A stretch of 64,000 nt of DNA from an uncultured Alphaproteobacteria bacterium (lineage in GTDB: Bacteria > Pseudomonadota > Alphaproteobacteria > RF32 > CAG-239): contig CALXWH010000007.1 of the NCBI GenBank assembly GCA_944392315.1, positions 1 to 64,000 of the forward strand, read 5' to 3'. Numbering within the stretch: position 1 is the stretch's first letter; every line of letters begins with the position of its first letter. The notes below the pieces were generated by a model. That model saw only the letters and a list, made by a program, of their open reading frames with translations, did no database searches and was not told the DNA's origin. This document shows, one piece after another, positions 16,734 to 27,000 of the stretch. The translations under genes were made by a program, and so were the position numbers.

Positions 16734-17645
16734 TTAATTTACCAAAAACAGTAACAGACTTAAAAAGAAAATCACGACAAATGTTGCAGGAGTTGTCGGA
16801 AAACTCTTGGTTTTTATCATATCGGCTATCATGGGGGATAGGAGCAACATCGCAATCACGTATCCGGGGTTGGCGGCTTCTCTTAATGCCAGCGTTTTGG
16901 AGGCTATCAAGATGGTACTGAAAATTATCAGCCAGAAAGCGTGGCCGGATGCTAAAGGTGCTTTTAATTGTTGAAAGCGCGTTAATTTTGGCGTCTTATC
17001 TGCTTCTGCCCTCTCTTTTGCTTGATTTATGGGTGAGGTGTTAGTGCTCAAAAACATAACGGTATTATAAACGCCGCTCGTAAAGCAGGCTACGGTCAGA
17101 TAATAAATTACCCCGGTATAGGCACTGCCGCCGTGTATGGCAATGAAGCGGGTGGCAATGCTCATTAAAGCTAAGGCGAACACGGCCGGATACAGATATT
17201 CTTCGGCTTGGCGGCTAATCTTTACTTTCATCATTTGCCAATATCCGGCAGAAAATCCGCACAAGCACAAAAAGATACTCACAATCAACGGCGGGGTTTG
17301 CAACAACTCGGCCAATTCGCTGAAATCTATGCCCCACCACATAAATGTCGTTATTAACACGCACGTGGCCATAAAGCCTGAACAAGAATGGCTGCCGTAT
17401 TGCGCAGAGGCAAAAAAGATATGACTGTCATAAACGCCTATCATTAGGCCTTGCAATATCAATATGGCATAAAAGGGCGCTGAATCTATTTGCGGAACGG
17501 AGAGCAGGAGCGGCGCGACTAACAAACTCACGCCAAAGCCACGCCATATTCCCAGTACATAACCGTTATAATGGCGGTGTTCGTTAAACGTGGTATAAAA
17601 CGCGTTAAAAACGGCATATATCAGGCTTAAAAATATCCAACTCAT
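16734..17645 (-). CDS. DMT/EamA-like membrane transporter
   Basis: The 303-residue protein is almost entirely hydrophobic with about ten predicted membrane helices. It has the two-half layout of drug/metabolite transporters, including a LREAANPGYVIAMLLLSP-like segment in the second half. Substrate is unknown. A long hydrophilic loop with charged residues (QAKERAEADKTPK) separates the halves. It is convergent with dnaJ and divergent from the HExxH protein gene. Confidence 0.75.
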   Translation of the reverse strand: MSWIFLSLIYAVFNAFYTTFNEHRHYNGYVLGIWRGFGVSLLVAPLLLSVPQIDSAPFYAILILQGLMIGVYDSHIFFASAQYGSHSCSGFMATCVLITTFMWWGIDFSELAELLQTPPLIVSIFLCLCGFSAGYWQMMKVKISRQAEEYLYPAVFALALMSIATRFIAIHGGSAYTGVIYYLTVACFTSGVYNTVMFLSTNTSPINQAKERAEADKTPKLTRFQQLKAPLASGHAFWLIIFSTILIASKTLALREAANPGYVIAMLLLSPMIADMIKTKSFPTTPATFVVIFFLSLLLFLVN

Positions 17646-17773
17646 CTTTTTTCTTTCATGACCTCTTTTGATGTAATGCTTTTTTTAGGGATTTAAACCG
17701 TGGGCTTTCCGGTATAGATTGACTTTGAGAATGTTTTGTGGTATGATTTTTTATATTTGAGAGGGAGATAAGT

Positions 17774-18784
17774 ATGAGCGGAGAAAATAAAATTATTGTT
17801 GATGAAAACTTGCAAATTTCCGATGAGCAACGTCAGGAAGTGCAAGAAGGTTTGTCTTCGCTTAAAAATTGGCTTATCAAGAGAAGAGCTGTTTCTAAAA
17901 ACGCCGACGGAGAGCCAGACTATCAGATAGCGCTTGATAATTTGGACAAGACGCAAGTGTTTTTGACCGAAAAAGGTGCTGATCGTTTGATTGAAGCGGT
18001 GCAAAAAGGTGAGCTTCATCTGACCGATAAATTTATTCAGGCTTATGGCGGAAAAGACAAGGCGATGGCGTCTTTACAAAAGATATGCGACAAGCAAGGT
18101 GATAATAATATCGCCTTTAATGCGCGGGGAATTGTTCAAGAACCGACTGTCTTTCTTAATCTGAAGCACTATGAGCAAAATAAGGGACATCTTGAACTAC
18201 GGTCTATCTCCAGTTTGGTGACGCACGAGGCCACGCACGCCATTGGGCTTAAGTTTAGCGAAAATATGGCTAATGTTATTGTCGGGCGCGAGGTTAACGA
18301 TGGGGTTGAATATAGCAAATATCGCGACAGCGGCAAAGAAGTATATGCGCGCGTTATGCAGCTTCGTCATGACCTGAAACTTAATCCGGAGCAAGAATTT
18401 ACTTTGGATGATGTGAGCAAAATGCGACAGGATTGTATGGAAAAACGGCAGGGCTATCAAAAAGTTGATGGAAAAGCGGCACCTGAAAACCTTGATACGA
18501 TGTTGTTTGAACGCTATTCCGATGAACAAATTCAATTTTTGCTGAATGCCACTTCTGAAATTTTACCGCAACAAGATAATTCTTTAGACCGCTATCAGTT
18601 GGCTTTGGATATGAAGAGGGATTTTGCCGCTTCTCAGGCAGAATTGCGGGTCAAATCACAACTTTATAAAACGGATGCCAATCAGATACTTTTGGCCGAT
18701 AACCAAAATGAAAACGCTCCTAAAGTCAATAATCTGTCGCAAACCATATTGCAGAAAAAACTTCAAGAGCGTTGTTATTCTTAA
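17774..18784 (+). CDS. Hypothetical HExxH (zincin-like) protein
   Basis: I do not recognise a named family. The visible feature is THEATHAIG, an HExxH zinc-binding motif at H151-H155 in a hydrophobic helix context (SSLVTHEATHAIG); a candidate third ligand is the glutamate in GKEVYARV about 40 residues later. There is no signal peptide or membrane segment, so the protein is cytoplasmic or leaves by a dedicated system. The rest is hydrophilic, helical and Gln/Lys-rich. GAGGGAGAT precedes the ATG. A cytoplasmic metallopeptidase or a secreted effector are both possible. Confidence 0.65.
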   Translation: MSGENKIIVDENLQISDEQRQEVQEGLSSLKNWLIKRRAVSKNADGEPDYQIALDNLDKTQVFLTEKGADRLIEAVQKGELHLTDKFIQAYGGKDKAMASLQKICDKQGDNNIAFNARGIVQEPTVFLNLKHYEQNKGHLELRSISSLVTHEATHAIGLKFSENMANVIVGREVNDGVEYSKYRDSGKEVYARVMQLRHDLKLNPEQEFTLDDVSKMRQDCMEKRQGYQKVDGKAAPENLDTMLFERYSDEQIQFLLNATSEILPQQDNSLDRYQLALDMKRDFAASQAELRVKSQLYKTDANQILLADNQNENAPKVNNLSQTILQKKLQERCYS

Positions 18785-18806
18785 AAATCCGGCTATCTTT
18801 TAGGGC

Positions 18807-19700
18807 TTATTGCCGTTTTTGCTTTTTCTTAAAGCTGCCGTCAGACTTCTTTTTGAAGCTATAGGGCTCGTAGCTGGTGTTTTTGTTTCCTTTGTTGCTG
18901 AACTTAACACTTTTACGACGCGCATAGGCTTTACGTTCTTTGTCGGTCTTGAGGTCTTGGGGCTTCGTTCTCTTTTCAAACTTCGGCTTTTTGACAATCA
19001 CTTCCACACCGTTTTCCATAAAACTGGTGGTGGTTTCTTCCGGCACGGTTATTCGGCCTTTCGGCATTTGAATTTTCTTTTTGCTAAATTTTTCATCGGC
19101 TTTCATAACGGTTGCGATAGATGGTGCAGCCGGCTTCTTTTTCTTCTTCTCAACCGAAAAGCCAAACTTGCCGATTTTGCGTCCTAAAGTATAATAAAAA
19201 CCGTGCGCATATGCTAATAATCCGGCTTTTTCCAAATCCAGAGCGCCGGTTTCATCTATATATTTATCATCAACGTTTACGGCGACGACTTCTGCCAAAA
19301 ACATATCGTGTGAACCAAACGGACGAACTTCCAATACTCTACATTCTATAGATACCGGACATTCGGCAATTTGCGGCGCTTTTATTTTAGAGCAGGGCTC
19401 CGGCGTTAATCCCGTTAAGGCAAATTTATCACAATCTCGGCCGGATTTTACGCCAACCGTATCGGTGGCTTCGGCGATTTTCCAGGTCGGCAGATTGATT
19501 GTAAACTCTTTGTTTTGGCTGATTAACTCGTGTGTATAGCGGCTGGGACGTAAAGACACATAGGTCAGCACCGGCTCTGAACAAATAATTCCCGTCCAAG
19601 CGGCGGTCATTACATTAGGGTGTTCCATATCTCCGGAACCGATTAAGGCCGGCGGAAGTGGGGATAACATCGTCCCCGGCTGCCATGTTTGTTTGGTCAT
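18807..19700 (-). CDS. Flavin reductase-like protein with basic C-terminal tail
   Basis: Residues 1-185 match the flavin reductase (DIM6/NTAB) fold, which binds FMN: NVMTAAWTGIICSEP, VSLRPSRYTHELI and EFTINLP are characteristic. Residues about 190-297 are a low-complexity, very basic tail (KKKKKPAAPS near its start and KKKQKRQ at the end) that is not part of this family and may bind nucleic acid or ribosomes. AAGGAAAAG precedes the start. The neighbour downstream is convergent. Confidence 0.85.
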   Translation of the reverse strand: MTKQTWQPGTMLSPLPPALIGSGDMEHPNVMTAAWTGIICSEPVLTYVSLRPSRYTHELISQNKEFTINLPTWKIAEATDTVGVKSGRDCDKFALTGLTPEPCSKIKAPQIAECPVSIECRVLEVRPFGSHDMFLAEVVAVNVDDKYIDETGALDLEKAGLLAYAHGFYYTLGRKIGKFGFSVEKKKKKPAAPSIATVMKADEKFSKKKIQMPKGRITVPEETTTSFMENGVEVIVKKPKFEKRTKPQDLKTDKERKAYARRKSVKFSNKGNKNTSYEPYSFKKKSDGSFKKKQKRQ

Positions 19701-19837
19701 TTTCTTTTCCTTCTCTCTGATTGATTTATTGCCGCGGAGTATAGCAGATTGTTTATATTTGTAAAGAGGGGAAAATAAAAAATCAGTTTGTTTTTCCTAT
19801 TGCCGAATTTGTGTTTTGACCTCTTGATGATAAAGAA

Positions 19838-19863
19838 AAAGCGCTCCTTTGCAGAAGCGCTTT
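19838..19863 (-). terminator. Intrinsic terminator after pepA
   Basis: AAAGCGCT (19838-19845) pairs with AGCGCTTT (19856-19863). On the minus strand the stem continues into TTTTTCTTT. Confidence 0.8.
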
Positions 19864-19887
19864 CTTCTCTATCTTATGTCTTTTTTT

Positions 19888-21369
19888 TTATTTTTTCTCT
19901 AAGTTTTGTAACAACTTATTGATTAAGCGAACACCGAAACCACTGGCGCCCTTTGGATATAATGGTTTGGGTTTTCCAAACATATCCATACCGGCAATAT
20001 CCAAGTGTGCCCATGGGGTTTTATTTAATAAAAACTCTTCCAAAAAGCATGCGGCGGTAATGGAACCAGCGGCTCGTCCTTCAGACAAATTCTTTACATC
20101 TGCCATGTCGGACTTAATCAATTTGCGATAGCCGTCCGTCATCGGGAAACGCCATAATTCTTCGCCGGATTGTTCGCCCGAGATACTCAATAATTCGGCC
20201 AAACAATCGTCGTTACTGAATAGGCCTGCCATTTCGCTACCTAACGCTACGACAATCGCACCGGTCAGGGTTGCTAAATCCACAATGCGTTCCGGCTTAT
20301 ATTCTCTTTCAACATAAGTTAAGCAATCACCCAGAACCAATCTTCCTTCCGCATCCGTATTTAATATTTCAACGGTTTTACCTGATAAGGAGGTTACAAT
20401 GTCTCCGGGGCGGGTGGCTGTTCCTGACGGCATATTTTCTACCAAACCAACAACACCCACAATATTTAACTTCAATTTTTGTTGAGCGGCGGCTTTCAAA
20501 CTTGATACAACTACTGCAGAGCCTGCCATATCTTGTTTCATATCCCACATTCCGGCTCCCGGTTTTAAGGAAATACCGCCGGAATCAAAGGTTACGCCTT
20601 TGCCGACTAACGCTATATCATAGCCTTTTTTGCTCTTGTTGCCGTTATATTCCAAAATGGCTACATACGGACTGTTGGCTGAACCTTGAGCGACGGCCAA
20701 TAACATATTGAAGCCTTCTTTTTTTAGCTCGTTCTTATCTTTTAAGATAACTTTTAAGCCCAAATGTTCTAAGCGCTTGATGTCTTTAGCATAAACTTCC
20801 GGCGTTAACTCGTTGGACGGTTCATTGGTTAAATCACGCGCATATCTGACGGCATTGGCAAGTGCTGCGTTTTTTTCATAAGCCTTTTTATCTAACTTTT
20901 CTTTGGCGACAAAGTTGAGTGTTTCTAACTTCGGAAACTCATCGGACTTTTTCGTTGTGCGGTATTTGTCAAAGCTATATGACGACAACTCAACGCCTAA
21001 GCCCATGTTCAAGGCGATATCTTGCGCCGATAAGTCGGTTTTGGGCAAGTGTCTGGCAAAAACTGTGGCAGACTTGTAGTTTTTTATCTGATGATACAAT
21101 CTGCCGGCCAAGGTCTGCAAGGCTACCGGTGTGGCTGTGTTTGATATTCTTAACAAAAACACAACGTCTTTGCCGTTATTCAAGATTAAAATATCTTCTT
21201 TCTTTTCTCTGCCGTCATCGGCTTTGGCTACTAATTCTTTCAGCCGATTAAAAGTTGAGCGCTCAATAATGCCGCCGGTGATACCATAGTTTAGGGTTTC
21301 CTCTTGGGTTGCCAGCAAAACTTTGACTTCGGTTTCTTTAGCCGAGCGGTTAAAACTGATTTCTGTCAT
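19888..21369 (-). CDS. pepA: Leucyl aminopeptidase (M17)
   Basis: This is an M17 aminopeptidase that removes N-terminal residues from peptides in the cytoplasm with two metal ions. The family signature NTDAEGRL is intact, along with GKGVTFDSGGISLKP, the catalytic lysine region, and MKQDMAGSA. The 493-residue length is normal. The gene stands alone with its own terminator. In some bacteria PepA also binds DNA; nothing here tests that. Confidence 0.95.
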   Translation of the reverse strand: MTEISFNRSAKETEVKVLLATQEETLNYGITGGIIERSTFNRLKELVAKADDGREKKEDILILNNGKDVVFLLRISNTATPVALQTLAGRLYHQIKNYKSATVFARHLPKTDLSAQDIALNMGLGVELSSYSFDKYRTTKKSDEFPKLETLNFVAKEKLDKKAYEKNAALANAVRYARDLTNEPSNELTPEVYAKDIKRLEHLGLKVILKDKNELKKEGFNMLLAVAQGSANSPYVAILEYNGNKSKKGYDIALVGKGVTFDSGGISLKPGAGMWDMKQDMAGSAVVVSSLKAAAQQKLKLNIVGVVGLVENMPSGTATRPGDIVTSLSGKTVEILNTDAEGRLVLGDCLTYVEREYKPERIVDLATLTGAIVVALGSEMAGLFSNDDCLAELLSISGEQSGEELWRFPMTDGYRKLIKSDMADVKNLSEGRAAGSITAACFLEEFLLNKTPWAHLDIAGMDMFGKPKPLYPKGASGFGVRLINKLLQNLEKK

Positions 21370-21515
21370 TGTTTTCTCCTTTTGTTTAATCGGGGTTATT
21401 TTGCGTCGCCATTAGTGAATAAAGTCTTAAAATTAGGGGCTTGACTTTGCTTTTTATGGTGCTAATGTCTGAAAAATGTTGTGTACTTCATGTTTTTTTG
21501 TATGTGAGGATTGTT

Positions 21516-22460
21516 ATGAGCGGAATTTTTACGGCTGACGAGGCTAATATATGCAAGGCGGCTGAACTTATCAAGAGCGGTAAGCTGGTGGCTTTTCCGA
21601 CCGAAACAGTTTATGGATTGGGTGCTAATGTTTATGATGCGCATGCTGTGGCGGGGATTTTTGCCGCTAAAGGAAGGCCTTCGTTTAATCCGCTGATTTC
21701 GCATATTGCCGAACCTTCGCAATTGGCTGATTACGCTCAAGCGGATGAGCGTGCTTTGTTCTTGGCTAAAAAGTTTTGGCCGGGGCCGCTGACCTTTGTT
21801 TTGCCCAGAAAAGATGAAAATCCGGCGCTTGATTTGGTTTGCGCAGGGCTTAAAACCATTACCGTGCGTTGTCCGAAGCATCCGGTCGCTCTGGAACTTA
21901 TCCGCCAATCCGGCGTGCCGATTGCGGCACCTTCGGCTAATCGGTCTCAAACTATCTCTCCGACCACGGCAGAGGCTGTTTATGAAAGTTTGGGCGATAA
22001 GGTGGATATGATTTTGGATGGCGGGGCCTGTGAAGTCGGGGTTGAATCTACCATTTTGGATTTAACCACACCGCAAGCCGTTTTGTTGCGGGCAGGGGGT
22101 ATTACTAAAGAAGAACTGGAACAAGCGCTCAATGAAACGGTTATCCTTTCTGACGGCAATCCTAATCGGCCAACCTCTCCGGGGCAGCTTTTAAAACACT
22201 ATGCGCCTTCTAAAAAATTGCGGATTAACGCTACCGAGCGGCAAGACGGAGAACTCTTTATCGGGTTTGGACCGGAATATGATTGGGCGGAAATGAATTT
22301 GAGCCCCAAAGGCGATTTACGCGAGGCGGCGGCTCATTTGTTTGCATATATGCGTGAAGCTGATAAAAACCCGAATTTTTCTCGGCTTGCCATGGCGCCT
22401 ATTCCTTTTGAAGGGTTGGGGCTTGCCATTAACGACCGAATTAAACGGGCCGCTCGCTGA
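21516..22460 (+). CDS. L-threonylcarbamoyladenylate synthase (Sua5/YrdC)
   Basis: The enzyme makes threonylcarbamoyl-AMP for the t6A modification at position 37 of ANN-reading tRNAs. The YrdC core has KSGKLVAFPTETVYGLGA, KGRPSFNPL and the PSANRS motif. The Sua5 linker motif GQLLKHYAPSKKL and a C-terminal Sua5 domain follow, making this the long Sua5 type. The ATG at 21516 is preferred over the upstream in-frame ATG at 21441 because GTGAGGA precedes it; it gives 314 residues. Confidence 0.93.
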   Translation: MSGIFTADEANICKAAELIKSGKLVAFPTETVYGLGANVYDAHAVAGIFAAKGRPSFNPLISHIAEPSQLADYAQADERALFLAKKFWPGPLTFVLPRKDENPALDLVCAGLKTITVRCPKHPVALELIRQSGVPIAAPSANRSQTISPTTAEAVYESLGDKVDMILDGGACEVGVESTILDLTTPQAVLLRAGGITKEELEQALNETVILSDGNPNRPTSPGQLLKHYAPSKKLRINATERQDGELFIGFGPEYDWAEMNLSPKGDLREAAAHLFAYMREADKNPNFSRLAMAPIPFEGLGLAINDRIKRAAR

Positions 22461-22487
22461 TACACGTTTACTTTTGATATAAAAAAA

Positions 22488-22514
22488 AAGCGCTTCTTTT
22501 TCTAGAGGCGCTTT
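22488..22514. terminator. Bidirectional terminator between the Sua5/YrdC gene and the HxlR gene
   Basis: AAAGCGC (22488-22494) pairs with GCGCTTT (22508-22514). The minus-strand reading has a nine-T tail and serves the HxlR gene; the plus-strand tail is TTTATTTTG. Confidence 0.8.
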
Positions 22515-22534
22515 ATTTTGAGTCTATTCATCAC

Positions 22535-22939
22535 TTAAGATTTTACTTGAATATTCTCTTTTATTTGATTGATTTTATTTTCTAATTTAGCTTTACCGCG
22601 TTCTTTCATATCATTAAATTCTTGAACCAAAGAACCGCGATATTCCATGGCCCATGCGACCATTGAATCTATCACCGGTTTCAAATTATACCCCAGATTG
22701 GTCAACGTATAATCCACGCGCGGCGGAATTTGCGCATATACTTTCCGTTTTAAGATACCTTTTTCTTCCAATGTACGCAAATTTGAGGTTAAAACCTTTT
22801 GCGTAATGTTGCCTAAGTCCTTCTTTAGCTCGCCAAAGCGTTTCGTCCCGTCCATTAAACTTTCTATAATTTGAACTTTCCAACGGTCGCCCAACATTTG
22901 TATCGTGGTTTCCGCCAGGCTTAAAGAGACTTTTTCCAT
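22535..22939 (-). CDS. HxlR-family winged-helix regulator
   Basis: The 134-residue protein is a small MarR-like repressor/activator of the HxlR family: LGDRWKVQIIESLMDGTKRFGEL, ITQKVLTSNLRTLEEKGIL, and a wing with PPRVDYTLT. Classic HxlR proteins have a Cys near the N-terminus; none is visible here, so redox sensing by that Cys is unlikely. The start at 22939 is preferred over a longer upstream ATG because AGGAGCG sits just before it. TTGTCA and TAAATT boxes with a 17-base gap lie upstream on the minus strand. Target unknown; the divergent pilin-like operon is a candidate. Confidence 0.88.
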   Translation of the reverse strand: MEKVSLSLAETTIQMLGDRWKVQIIESLMDGTKRFGELKKDLGNITQKVLTSNLRTLEEKGILKRKVYAQIPPRVDYTLTNLGYNLKPVIDSMVAWAMEYRGSLVQEFNDMKERGKAKLENKINQIKENIQVKS

Positions 22940-23093
22940 TTTTCGCTCCTTTTGCTCCTTTCTTGTTTGCTTGTTTAATTTATGTGAATACCTGTTTCTT
23001 GACAAGATTTTTTTCAAAGTAATGCAATGTTTTTTTTGTTATTTTGTTGTTTGTTACATTTTTGTTACAATAGGGGAAAATGTTGCTTTTTTG

Positions 23094-23122
23094 TTGATTT
23101 TTGCGAAAAAATATAGTATACT
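23094..23122 (+). promoter_or_regulatory. Sigma70-like promoter of the pilin-like operon
   Basis: TTGATT (23094-23099) and TATACT (23117-23122) are separated by exactly 17 bases. Transcription would start near 23129, about 28 bases before the ATG at 23157. Confidence 0.65.
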
Positions 23123-23156
23123 TTCTTTATATACGTATATATGGGTGGAGCTATTT

Positions 23157-24074
23157 ATGTATTTATTGATGTTACTTGCGACGTTTATGGCGTCTCTTTA
23201 CGGATATAATCTTTCCGCGCGACCAGATTATGATCGGGATATCGCGCGCAAAAAAGCTGCTGCCGTTATTTTTAAGTTTACCATCCAACATAATGCCGTT
23301 CGTAAAATCCTTGTTAATATCAATATCGGCGGGTTTAAGGCCGATGATGGCGCCGATATCCCTTGGAGTATGCCGGGAGATGTCTTTTATGCCGATTTTG
23401 ATGCCGGTAATGTTCAAGATAATGAGGATGTCCACCTCTTTATTAAACAAGAGGGAGATGATGAACACCTCATCCTCCTTAGAGATAAAGATAACACAGG
23501 TCATATCAATCCCGGTAGCAAAAATTACTTGATGACGGGAAGACAGGTTTATGACGGCGATGAAATGGCTTCTAAAATTATCTGTGTTGATAAAGCACTT
23601 AATGAATCTGACAGTAAATATTGTACTTCAGCTACTGACGCAGACGGCAATGTTACTCAGTCTTGCTGCAATATGGGGGGCTTGGGAGGCCGATACATCA
23701 TCTCTTATAAACAACTGGACGCACGTTGGATTAACCGTGTTACCGGTGATGTCTCTCTTGATTTTGTGCAAGCTATCAATAAAAAACTTTACTATGATAA
23801 TGTTGGTGTTATACGTTGGAGAGAACCTATCGGCGGTAATAAAAAAGCATGGCAATTTAAAGGAAAAATTAATTTCTTACCCGTATATGCTGATGATCTG
23901 GAAAAATGGAATAAAGAACATAATAATGCCGTTAACTATCCGGTGGAATACCGTAACAGAAGCGAGTGGACTTTGCCTGATTGGATTTTTAAAGAGGATT
24001 TCTTTGTTGGAAAAAACGGCAATAAAATTTGTGATAAAGATCACCCATGTTTGTTCAAAATTCAGAGTTTTTGA
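23157..24074 (+). CDS. Hypothetical exported protein in the pilin-like operon
   Basis: The ATG at 23157 is chosen because GGTGGAG lies just upstream and a promoter ends 35 bases before it. The 305-residue protein begins with a hydrophobic segment (MYLLMLLATFMASLYG) that could be a signal anchor. The body is hydrophilic, with an Asp-rich middle and six or more cysteines (KIICVD, KYCTS, SCCNMGG, KICDKDHPC), suggesting disulfides outside the cytoplasm. I do not recognise a family. The giant prepilin-like gene follows 24 bp later, so a role in its assembly or display is inferred. Confidence 0.7.
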   Translation: MYLLMLLATFMASLYGYNLSARPDYDRDIARKKAAAVIFKFTIQHNAVRKILVNINIGGFKADDGADIPWSMPGDVFYADFDAGNVQDNEDVHLFIKQEGDDEHLILLRDKDNTGHINPGSKNYLMTGRQVYDGDEMASKIICVDKALNESDSKYCTSATDADGNVTQSCCNMGGLGGRYIISYKQLDARWINRVTGDVSLDFVQAINKKLYYDNVGVIRWREPIGGNKKAWQFKGKINFLPVYADDLEKWNKEHNNAVNYPVEYRNRSEWTLPDWIFKEDFFVGKNGNKICDKDHPCLFKIQSF

Positions 24075-24098
24075 GTGGAAATAAAGGAGGCCTAAATT

Positions 24099-27000
24099 AT
24101 GAGTAAATTATTTAATAAATCAGATCAGCGCGGTACGCTTCTTGTTGAAGCGCTCGCAATGCTTGGCCTGATTGCAATGGTTACGCCAACCCTTTATAAA
24201 AAATCTGCCGAGCGTTTGCAGGAAATCCAAGATATTAACGCCGCATCGCAGGCCAGAACCATGAGCAGTATTATGGATGCGTATATTCGCCAAAACTTTT
24301 CCGGCTTGATGAGCTCTATTGTTTCTGATACCAGTACTATCGTGATTGATTATGAAGATAATCAGGCGGGCGCTTATCGTGTCGGTTATTCCAGCTATCT
24401 GCCTCATGGGTTTACACCAAATGAAATTCGTGGTTATGATATGCCGAAAGTTTATGTTTACCGCGATGACAGTACTCTGGTTTCTTATGTTCTTTATCCG
24501 AAAATTATTGATATCGGCAATAAGCGTGCGGCTCGTATGGCCTCTTTGGTCGGCGCTAACGGCGGTGTTATTACGGAAAATAAAGAAGCTAAAGGTACAG
24601 GTGGGGCTTGGTTCTTAAACAGCTCTATGATTGAAAGTATGGAAATTGATGAGTCTTCTTTGACTGAAAACTCTTTGATGGTTACCTCTAATGAACCGAT
24701 TTCCATGAGTTATGATGATAGTGCTAAATACCTTTATCGTGTTCCGCCGCAGCCTGATTCCGATGATGACTCTTATTATCATAACACGATGATTACGGAC
24801 CTCTATATGGGCGGACATCCGTTTGATGATACAGACTATGCTCGTTATGCCAGTGACTATTACTCTATCTTTAACGTTAAGAAATTAACCATGAACACAG
24901 ACTGCAATCGTGCGTATATCTCTGAGCATAACTCTTCTTCTCCACAAAATTTATGTGATCCGAACGTGGCTGATTTATATATCGGTAAACCTTTTACAAC
25001 GACCGGAAGTCATGGTACACTTGATACGGCAGAACATTCTCCACGTGTTGAAGGTAATAATGGTGCGGCTTGGATTTATGGTAACTTGGCAGCCTTGAGC
25101 GAAAACTTCCAGTTGTTCCGTGAAGAAACGCTTTATGACGGTAATGTGAAAGATGATTTAGGCTATGATGCCGAAATGGGACGTACATCAAGCGGTTGGG
25201 ATGTTTTGCAATTTGCACGCATGAACAGTACCGGTACAGGGGATGAAGAATTTGTCGTTTTACGTGCCGAAAACAAAGAAAATGCCGAACGCGTTTCTAT
25301 GATGGATGAATTTGTGCAAGTGAAACGTAGAACGGATTCTTCTAATATTATAGACTTCTCTGTTGGCGAATCTTCTGGCGTCGGTGGAGAAGGGGCTCTT
25401 ATTCAAGCCTTCAGAAACGGTAATACCAATGAAGTTCATATTAACCAAAATTCGGCTTCTTCCATCACTGAAATTAACCGTCAAGGTGGAACTGTTTATA
25501 TTAACGGCGGTTCGTCTGCTGCTACAAATATGTTGACTTATATTAACGATATGGGCGGTAATCTTTATGCCGGTCATGATGGCGGTTGGTTAATGGCTCA
25601 GGGGTATGACAGTAGCGCACGTGTTCATTTGTTGGCTAATGTTAACAGCTCTGGTGCCGATACGCGTGTCTTTACTGTTGGACATGATGTTAGTGATACC
25701 GGAGCTATCGGTACAGCCTATAACACAAACCATATGATTTATGCCGATACAGATAAAGTATCTTTAAGAGGCGGCGGCATCCGTATTTACAGTGAAGACG
25801 GATATACCGGTAATGAGGCAGGACCGGTTGCTTTTCAACCGACAACCAATGCTATTAAAAACGAATATGCCGATTTGGCCGGCACGACTTTAGAGCATTT
25901 GACTACTGTTGCTTCAAGGTATACGGATATTTTAGGCAGAACTTATATGGGTAATAAAAATATGAGTTCTACGGCTTCAAACGATGGACACTATTCTCGT
26001 GATGAATTTACTTTGGGTATTGCCGGATCGGCTTGGGTTGATGAATTGTTATGGGCGCGTAAAGCGTGGTTGAAACAAGCCGGTATGCAAGAACTTCACG
26101 CCGGATTTGAATCTTATTCACAATTTGTCAACGCACCACAGACTGCCTGGTTAAACGCCTATGACGATATGGTTGTTATTCGTAATAAAGCCAAAGGCGG
26201 TACTAATGATAAACGTGGTGAAATGAATACAGGCAAGAATGACTTGATGTTTTTGGCTGATTCCACAAAGGTCTTAATCAATGATACAGATGGTGCTTGG
26301 GCCGCTTTTGAGGATGGAAGCTCAAGAATCGGAGCTGGCGATCCGGCTACGGGTGCTCTTAAAAACTACTTCTTGGCGGATACTGTCGGTGGGGATGGTT
26401 CGGCTAATGTGGTTGGTTCTACCTTGGTTAACCTCTATACTTTGGATGATAAAGTCTCAAGCGTGGTTGATATTCAACGTGAAGCTATGAGATTTGGCGG
26501 AAATTGGACTTCTTCATATACAAACAGAATTGATGCTAAAACCGGCACCTTTACGATTAAAACAAAAGATGTCAGCTCAACAGATCAAGACGAGGGAGCG
26601 CAATTCTATGCTGATGCCGATAAAATCAGAACACGTTGGGTTGATTTTCAGGTGGAAGATGACTCCAGTACTGTTCGCTTTAAGGTCGCACCTAATGCCG
26701 AACCTTTGAGCAAAACAGATGAGGCAAATGTCCAAGTTAACGGATCTTTCCATGTGACGGGTAATGAAGTTATCCATATCGCGTCTAACTCTTCTAATGC
26801 AGTCGGCACGACGGATAATGACCACGCTATGTTTGAAATTGATCCGGATTATGTTCAAATCTGGGCAAGAGACAGTGACGGTAACTATGCCGCCGGTGGT
26901 TCTTCTGCAGGCGGATATTATGCAATGCTTAAAGTTAATCCTACGGATATTCACGGTGGATCAAGTGATATTAACGATACACGTGATGCTTCTATTTATA

